Below the pieces are notes generated by a model. It did no database searches, had not been told where the DNA came from, and was given only the letters and a program-made list of their open reading frames with translations. The position numbers were made by a program, and so were the translations under genes. A DNA stretch of 64,000 nucleotides, from contig JARWKL010000009.1 of NCBI GenBank assembly GCA_029961685.1, forward strand, positions 20,269,237 through 20,333,236, in the 5' to 3' direction. Within the stretch, counting starts at the first letter, position 1. Each line of letters opens with the position of its first letter. Shown in pieces: positions 52,325 to 61,812 of this stretch. The DNA comes from Aristolochia californica (taxonomy: Eukaryota > Streptophyta > Magnoliopsida > Piperales > Aristolochiaceae).

Positions 52325-55300
52325 ACCTATGTATCCAAACCTTTTAAAGAGAATTACAAACCGCTCATTAAATTCTCAAGTGAATGTGCGGTGGGTATTT
52401 ACCCGAGTCAAACAAGCCATTATTTTGCCCATTTACAAAAAGCTGGCCTAACAATCATTGATAATTGTAAAGTGATCTATCGTGCATAACGGGCTATATT
52501 CTAAGGAATGTCTTATGGGTTGGGATTCAACACTCAGCTAAAATTCCCCTGCTTCCCCCTTTTCCCGACGATTGCGAAACTTGATATATAAAAACTAAAA
52601 AGAGTTTACAATCCCTAAAAATTATAGAAACTTTTTGGAAATATTTCTCTCTAAATTTGGGCATTGTGCACTTTCATTTTAGATTTATACTTTTTTCTTA
52701 AATCAAAACTTGAGTTTTCACTTTTCCCTTCATCTCGTAGACAAAAAAAAGTGTATTGATGACAACGAAATGAAAATTTTAGAGTTTTTGTGTGGAAAAA
52801 ATCTAAAGCAACAACGAATGTAAGTAAACAAAATTTATTCACACACCACAAATGAATACAAAAGTTTTTGTTATCCAAGTTTGGGAAATTCCAGTAGTTC
52901 AACAACCCCAATAGCTTGGAATTTGATAAGAAAGAGATTTTTCTACACAAGCTTTAAAAAATGGATATGCTTGCTTGAAACATGTTAAAGAAGCAAATGA
53001 CCTATGGATCAAATTTTTTTAAAGAGAATAACAAACTGCTCATTAAATTCTCTAGTGAACGTGCAGTGGGATATTTACCCGAGTCAAACAAGCCATTATT
53101 TTGCCCATTTACAAAAAACTGACCTAACGATCATTGATTATTAAAGTGATTTATCATGTGTAACGGGCCAAATTTTTGTAAGGAATGACTTAAGGGTTGG
53201 GGGTCAACACTCAGTTAAAATTCCCCCGCCTCCCCCTTTTCCAGACAATTACGAAACTTGATATGTAAAAACTAAAAAGAGTTTACAATCCCTGAAAATT
53301 ACATAAACTTTTTTGAAATATCTCTCCCTAAATTTGTGCATGTTGAATTTCCTTCTTAGATGTATAGTTTTTTCATAAATCAAAACCTGAGTTTTCACTT
53401 TTCCCTTCATCTCGTAGGCAAAAAAGAGAATAGATGACAACGAGATGAAAATTTTAGAGTTTGTGTATCGAAAAAATTTAAAGCAATAACAAATGTAAGT
53501 AAATAATATTTATTCACACACTACAAATGAACACAAAAGTTTTGTTATCCAAGTTTTGGAAATTCCACTAGTTCAACAACCTCAATAGCTTGGAATTTGA
53601 TAAGAAAGAGATTTTCCTACACATGTTTTAAAAAATGGAAATGCATGCTTGAAAAATGTTAAAGATGCAAATGACCTATGGATCCAAACCTTTTAAATAT
53701 AATAAAAAGCCGCTCATTAAATTTTCAAGTGAACGTGCGGTGGGATATTTACCCGAGTCAAACAAGACATTATTTTGTCCATTTACAAAAAGCTGACCTA
53801 ACGATCATTGATGATTGTATAGTGATTTATCAAGCATAACGGGCCATATTTTTATTTGGAATGACTTATGCGTTGGCAATCAACACTCAGTTAAAATTCC
53901 CCCGCCTCCCCCTTTTCCAGACGATTGCAAAACCAGATATATAAAAAATAAAAAGAGTTTATAATCCGTAAAAATTGCAGAAACTTTTTGGCAATATCTC
54001 TCTATAAATTTTTGCAATGTGAATTTCCTTTTTAGATGCATTCTTTTTTCTTAAATCAAATCTTGAGTTTTTCCCTTCATCTCGTAGACAAAAAAGAGAA
54101 TAGATGACAATGAGATGAAAATTTTAGAGTTTGTGTATGGAAAAAATTTAAGCAATAACAAATGTAGATAAAGAAAATTTATTCACACACCACAAATGAA
54201 CACAAAAGTTTTGTTATCCAAGTTTGGGAAATTCCACTTTTTCAAGAACCCCTAGAGCTTGGAATTTGATAAGAAAGAGATTTTTCTACACATGCTTTAA
54301 AAAATGGATATGAATGCTTGAAACATGTTAAAGATGAAAATGACCCATGGATCCAAAAATTTTAAAGAGAATAACAAACCGCTCATTAAATTCTCAAAAG
54401 AACGTGCGGTGGGATATTTACTCGAGTCAAACAAGCCATTATTTTGCCCATTTACAAAAAGCTGACCTAACGATCATTGATGATTGTAAAGTGATTTATC
54501 ATGTGTAACGGGCCACATTTTTGTAAGGAATGACTTATGGGTTGGGAGTCAACACTCTGTTAAAATTCCCCCGCGTCCCCCTTTTCCAGACGATTGCAAA
54601 ACCTGATATATAAAAACTAAAACGAGTTTACAATCCCTAAAAATTACAGAAACCTTTTGGAAATATCTCTCTATAAAGGTGTTCATTGTGGATTTCCTTT
54701 TTAGATGTATACTTTATTCGTAAATCTAGACATGAGTTTTCGCTTTTCCCTTCATCTCGTAGACAAAAAAGAGAATAGATGACAACAAAATGAAAATTTT
54801 AGAGTTTTTGAATCAAAAAAATCTTAAAAAATAAAAAATGTAATTAAATAAAATTTATTCACACACCACAAATGAACACAAATGTTTTGTTATCCAAGTT
54901 TGGGAAATTCCACTAGTTCAACAACCCCACTAGCTTGGAATTTGATAAGAAAGAGATTTTTCTACACATGCTTTAAAAAATGGATATGCATGCTTGAAAC
55001 ATGTTAAAGATGCAAATGTCCTATGGATCCAAACCTTTAAGAGAATAACAAACCGTTCATTGAATTCTCAAGTGAACGTGCGGTGGAATATTTACCCGAG
55101 TCAAACATGCCATTATTTTCCCCATTTACAAAAAGCTGACCTAATGATCATTGATGATTGTAAAGTGATTTATCATGCGTAATGGGCTATATTTTTTTAA
55201 GGAATGACTTATGGGTTGGAATTCAACACTCAGTTAGAATTCCCCCGCTTCCCCCTTTTCCCAAATATTAAAAAACCTGATATATAAAAACTAAAAAGAG

Positions 55301-55461
55301 TTTACAATACCTAAAGATTACATAAACGTTTTGGAAATATCTCTCTCAAAAATTATGCATTGTTCATTTCCATTTTAGATTTATACTTTTTTCTTAAATT
55401 AAAACTTGAGTTTTCACTTTTCTCTTCATCTCGTAGACAAAAAATAAAATAGATGACAACG

Positions 55462-55627
55462 AAATGAAAATTTTAGAGTTTGTGTATGAAAAAATATTTA
55501 AAACAATAACATATGTAAGTAAAGAAAATTTATTCACACACCACAAATGAAAATTTTTGACTTTGAGTATGGAAAAAAATTTAAACCAATAACAAATGTA
55601 AGTGAAGAAAAATTATTCACACACCAC
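55462..55627. repeat. 83 bp + 83 bp internal tandem duplication in unit u82
   Basis: 55462-55544 and 55545-55627 both begin AAATGAAAATTTT and end TTCACACACCAC. They have diverged by several substitutions (AGAGTTTGTGTATG versus GACTTTGAGTATG). The duplication explains the 758 bp length of u82. The short shared AAATGA at the two ends suggests a microhomology-type event. Confidence 0.92.
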
Positions 55628-58484
55628 AAATGAACACAAAAGTTTTGTTATCCATGTTTGGGAAATTCCACTAGTTCAGCAACCCCAATAGCTTAGAATT
55701 TCATCAGAAAGAGATTTTTCTACACATGCTTTAAAAAATGGATATGCATGCTTGAAACATGATAAAGATGCAAATGACCTATGGATCCAAAACCTTTTAA
55801 AGTGAATGACAAACCACTCATTAAATTCTCAAGTGAACATGCGATGGGATATTTACCTAGAGTCAAACAAGCCATTATTTTGCCCATTTACAAAAAGCTG
55901 ACGTATCGATCATTGATGATTGTAAAGTGATTTATCATGCACAACGGGATATATTTTTGTAAGGAATGATTTATGGGTTGGTATTAAACACTCAATTAAA
56001 ATTCCCTCCCTCCCCCTTTTCCTAATGATTACAAAACCCGATATATAAAAAATAAAGAGAGTTTTCAATGCCTAAAAATTATAGACACTTTTTGGACATA
56101 TCTCTCTCTAAATTTGTGCATTGTGCAATTCCATTTTAGATGTATACTTTTTTCTTAAATAAAAACTTGAGTTTTCACTTTTCCCTTCATCCCGTAGACA
56201 AGAAAGAGATTATATGACAACGAAATGAAAATTTTAGATTTTGTGTATGAAAAAAATGTAAAGCAATAAAAAATGTAAGTAAAGAAAATTTATTCACACA
56301 CCACAAGTGAACACGAAAGATTTCTTATCCAAGTTCGGGAAATTCCACTAGTTTAATAACCCCAATAGCTTGGAATTTGATAAGAAAGAGATTTTTCTAC
56401 ACATGGTTTAAAAATGGATATGCATGCTTGAAACATGTCAAAGATTCAAAAGGACCTATGGATCCAAACCTTTTAAAGAGATTATTAAACCGCTCATTAA
56501 ATTCTCAAGTGAACGTGCGATGGGATATTTACCCGAGTCAAACAAGCCTTTATTTTATCCATTTACAAAAAGCTAACCTAACGATCATTGATGATTGTAA
56601 AGTGATTTATCATGCGTAACGGGCCATTTTTTTTGTAAGGAATGACTTGTGGGTTGGGATTCAACTCTCAGTTAAAATTCCCCCGACTCCTACTTTTCCC
56701 GACGATTGCGAAACATGATGTATAAAAAATGAAAAGAGTTTAAAATCCCTAAAAATTGTAGACAGTTTTTGGAAATATCTCTCACTTAATTTGTGCATTT
56801 TGCATTTCCTTTTTAGATCTGTACTTTTTTCTTAAATCAAAACTTGTGTTTTCACTTTTCCTTCATCTGGTAGACAGAAAAGAGAATAGATGACAACGAA
56901 ATGAAAATTTTAGAGTTTATGTATGGAAAAAATTTAAAGCAATAATAAATGTAAGTAAAGAAAATTTATTCACCCACCACAAATGAACCCAAAAGTTTTG
57001 TTATCCAAATTTGGGAAATTCCACTAGTCCAATAACCCGAATAGCATGGAATTTGATAAGAAAGAGATTTTTCTACACATGCTTTAAAAAATGGATAGGA
57101 GTGCTTCAAACATGTTAAAGATGCAAATGACCTATGGATCCAAACCTTTTAAAGAGAATAAAAAATTGCTCATTAAATTGTAAAGTGAACGTGCAGTAGG
57201 ATATTTAACTGAGTCAAACAAGCCATTATTTTGCCCATTTACAAAAAGTGACCTAGTGATCATTGATGATTGTAAAATGATTTATCATGCGTAACGGGCC
57301 ATATTTTTGTAAGAAATGACTTATGATTTGGGATTCAACACTCAGTTAAAATTCCCCTGCCTCCCCCTTTTCCCGACGATTGCAAAACTTGAAATATAAA
57401 AACTAAAAAGTGTTTACAATCCCTAAAAATTACAGTCACTTTTTTGAAATATCACTCTCGAAATTTGTGAATTGTGCATTTCCATTTTAGATGTATACTT
57501 TTTTTCATAAATCAAAACATGAGTTTTCACTTTTCCCTTAATCTCGTAGACAATAAAGAGAATAGATGACAACGAAATGAAAATTTTAGAGTTTGAGTAT
57601 GGAAAAAAATTTAAAGCAATAACAAATGTAAGTAAAGAAAATTTATTCACACATCACAAATGACCAAAAAAGTTTTTTTATCAAAGTTTTTGAAATTCCA
57701 CTAGTTCAACAACCCCCAATAGCTTGGAATTTGATAAAAAAGAGATTTTTCTACACATGCTTTAAAAAATGGATATGCAAGCTTCAAACAAGTTAAAGAT
57801 GCAAATGACTTATGGATCCAAACCTTTTAAAGAGAATAAAAAACCGCTCTTTAAATTCTTAAGTGAACGTGCGATGGGATATTTACATGAGTCAAACAAG
57901 CCATTATTTTCCCTATTTAAAAAAAGCTGACCTAACGATCATTGATGATTGTAAAGTGATTTATCATGCGTAACGGGCTATAATTTTTTAAGGAATAACT
58001 TATTGACTGGGATTCAACTCTCAGTTAAAATTCCCCCGTCTCCCCCTTTTCCCGACGATTGCAAAACTTGATATATAAAAACCAAAAAGATTTTACAATC
58101 CCTAAAAATTATAGAAACTTTTTGGAAATATGTCTCTCTAAATTTGTGCGTTGTGCATTTCCATTTTAGATGTATACTTTTTTCTTAAATCGAAACTTGA
58201 GTTTTCACTTTTCCCTTCATCTCGTAGACAAGAAAGAGAATAGAAGACAACGAAATGAAAATTTTAGAGTTTGAATATCGAAAAAAATGTAAAGCAATAA
58301 CTAATCTAAGTAAAGAAAATTTATTCATACACCACAAATGAACACAAAAGGTTTTTTATCCAAGTTTGGGAAATTCCACTAGTTCAACAACCCCAATTGC
58401 ATGGAATTTGATAAGAAAGAGATTTTTCTATACATGCTTTAAAAAAGAGATATGCATTCTTGAAACATGTTAAAGTTTCAAATG

Positions 58485-59838
58485 ACCTATGGATCCAAAA
58501 CCTTTTCAAGATAATAACAAACCGCTCATTAAATTGTCAAGTGAATGTGCGGTAGGATATTTACCAAAGTCAAACAAGCCGTTATTTTGCCTATTTACAA
58601 AAAGCTGACCTAACGGTCATTGTTGATTTTAAAGTGATTTATCATGTGTAACAAGCTATATTATTGTAAGGAATGACTTATGGGTTGGTATTCAACACTC
58701 AGTTAAAATTCCCCCGCCTTCGCTTTTTCCCGACGACTGCAAAACCCAATATATAAAAACCAGAAAGAGTTTACAATCCCTAAAAATTACAAATAATTTT
58801 TGGAAATATCTCTCTCTAAATTTGAGCAGTGTGCATTTCCATTTTAGATGTATACTTTTTTCTTAAATCAAAACTTGTGTTTTCACTTTTCCCTTCATCT
58901 CGTAGACAAAAAGGAGAATTGATGACAATGAAATGAAAATTTTAGAGTTTGATATGGAAAAAAATGTAATGCAATAACTAATATAAGTAAAGAAAATTTA
59001 TTCATACACCACAAATGAACACAAAAGTTTTGTTATCCAAGTTTGGGAAATTCCACTAGTTCAACAACCCCAATTGCATGGAATTTGATAAGAAAGAGAT
59101 TTTTCTACACATGCTTTAAAAAAGAGATATGCATTCTTGAAACATGTTAAATTTGCAAATGACCTATGGATCCAAAACCTTTTAAAGAGAATAACAAACC
59201 GCTCATTAAATTCACAAGTGAACGTGTGGTGGGATATTTACCTGAGTCAAACAAGCCATTATTTTGCCCATTTTCAAAACGCTAACCTTACGATCGTTGA
59301 TGATTTAATAGTGATTTATCATGCATAACGAGCTATATTATTGTAAGGAATGACTTATGGATTGGGATTAAACACTCAGTTAAAATTCCCCCACCTCCCC
59401 CTTTTCCTGACGATTGCAAAACCTGATATATAAAAACTAAAAAGAGTTTACAATCCCTAAAAATTACAGACACTTTTTGGAATTATCTCTCTCTTCATTT
59501 GTGCATCGTGCATTTTCTTTTTAGATGTATACTTTTTTTTTAAATAAAAACTAGGGTTTTCACTTTTCCCTTCATCTCGTAGAGAAAGAAGAGAATAGAT
59601 GACAACGATATGAAAATTTAAGAGTTTGTGTATGGAAAAAATTAAAAACAATAAAAAATGTAAGTAAATAAAATTTATTCACACACCATAAATGAACACA
59701 AAAGGTTTGTTATCCAAGATTGGAAAATTCCACTAGTTCAACAACACCAATAGTTTGGAATTAGATCAGAAAGAGATTTTTCTACACATGCTTTAAAAGA
59801 TGGATATGCATGTTTGGAACATTTTAAAGATGCAAATG
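58485..59838 (+). repeat. Locally duplicated pair of units (u87, u88)
   Basis: u87 and u88 are both preceded by CCCCAATTGCATGG, AAAAAAGAGATATGCATTC and TTGAAACATGTTAAA, a combination not seen elsewhere. This points to a single-unit local duplication. Confidence 0.65.
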
Positions 59839-61585
59839 ACCTATGCATCCAAACATTTTAAAGAGAATAACAAATCGCTCAATAAAATCTCAAGTGAACA
59901 TGCGGTGGGAAATTTACCCGTGTCAAACAAGCCATTATTTTGCCCAATTACAGAAAGCTAACCTAACGATCATTGATGATTTTAAAGTTATTTATCATGC
60001 GTAACGGGCTATAGTTTTGTAAGGAATGACTTATGGGTTGGGATTCAACACTCAGTTAAAATTCCCTCGCCTCCCCCTTTTACCAATGATTGCAAAACCT
60101 AATATATAAAAACCAGAAAGAGTTTACAATCCCTAAAAATTACAGACAATTTTTGGAAATATCTCTCTCTAAATTTGTGCATTGTGCATTTCCGTTTTCG
60201 ATGTATTCTTTTTTCTCAAATCATTGGAGTTTTCACTTTTCCTTTCATCTCGTAGACAAAAAAGATAATAGATGACAACGAAATGAAAATTTTAGAGTTT
60301 GAGTATGGAAAAAAATGTAAATCAGTAACAAATGTAAGTAAAGAAAATTTATTTACACACCACAAATGAACACAAAAGTTTTGGTATCCAAGTGTGGGAA
60401 ATTCCACTAGTTCAACAACCCTAATAGCTTGGAATTTGATAAGAAAGAGATTTTTCTACACATGCTTTAAAAAATGGATATGCATGCTTGAAACATGTTA
60501 AAGATTCAAATGACCTATGGATCCAAAACATTTTAAAGAAAATAACAAACCGCTGATTAAATTCTCAAGTGAACGTGCGTTGGAATATTTACCAGAGTCA
60601 AACAAGCCGTTATTTTTCCCATTTACAAAAACCTGACCTAACGATCATTGATGATTGTAAAGTGATTTATCATGCGTAACATGCTATATTTTTGTAAGGA
60701 ATGACTTATTCGCTGGGATTTATCTCTCAGTTAAAATCCCCCGCCTCCCCCTTTTCATGACAATTGCAAAACCTGATATATAAAAACTAAAAAGAGTTTA
60801 CAATCCCTAAAATTATAACACTTTTTTGGAAATATCTCTCTCTAAATCTGTGTATTATGAATTACCGTTTTAGATTTATACTTTTTTCTTAAATCAAAGC
60901 TTGAGTTTTCACTTTTCCCTTCATCTCGTAGACAAGAAAGAGAATAGATGACAACGAAATAAAAAATTTATAGTTTATGTATAGAAAAAATATAAAGAAA
61001 TAAAAAAATGTAAGTAAAGAAAATTTATTCACACACCAAAAATGAACACAAAAGGTTTGTTATCCAAGATTGGGAAATTCCACTAGTTCAAACACTCCAA
61101 TAGTTTGGAATTTGACAAGAAAAAGAATTTTCTACACATGCCTTGAAAAAATGGATATGTATGCTTGAAACATGATAAAGATGCAAATGACCTATGGATC
61201 CAAACCTCTTAAAGATAATAATAAACCGCTCATTAAATTCTCAAGTGAACGTGCGGTGGGATATTTACCCGAGTCAAACTAGCCGTTATTTTGCCCATTT
61301 ACAAAAAGCTAACCTAATGATCATTGATCATAGTAAAGTGATTTGTTATGCGTAACGGGCTATATTTTTGTAAGGAATGACTTATTGGCTGGGATTCAAC
61401 TTTCAGTTAAAATTCCCCCGCCTCCCCTATTTCCCGACGAACACAAAACCTGATAAATAAAAACTAAAAGGAGTTTACAATCACTAAAAATTACAGAAAC
61501 TTTTCGGAATTATATTTCTCTACATTTGTGCATTCTGCATTTTCATTTTAGATGTATACTTTTTTCTTAAATCAAAACTTGAGTT

Positions 61586-61587
61586 TA
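61586..61587. other. 53 bp deletion point in unit u91
   Basis: AAAACTTGAGTTT continues directly into AATTTAAGAGTTTGAG. The normal TCACTTTTCCC through GAAATGAAAA stretch is absent. u91 is 623 bp, against 676 expected. Confidence 0.87.
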
Positions 61588-61812
61588 ATTTAAGAGTTTG
61601 AGTATGGAAAAAAATTTAAAGCAATAACAAATGTTAAGTGAAAAAAATTAATTCACACACCACAAATGAACAGAAAAGTTTCGTTATCCAAGTTTTAGAA
61701 TTTCCACTAGTTCAACAACCCCAATAACTTGGGATATGATAAGAAAGAGATTTTTCTACTAATGCTTTAAAAAATGGATATGCATACTTGAAACATGTTA
61801 AAGATGCAAATG

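Noticed and set aside
1355..60407. Recurring 60-100 codon open frames on the - strand (for example 22305-22529, 35057-35281, 40436-40660)
   Set aside because: Same reason: fixed phase in the unit, overlapping no conserved domain, length varying with indels, and apparent hydrophobic stretches that come from the A/T-rich composition.
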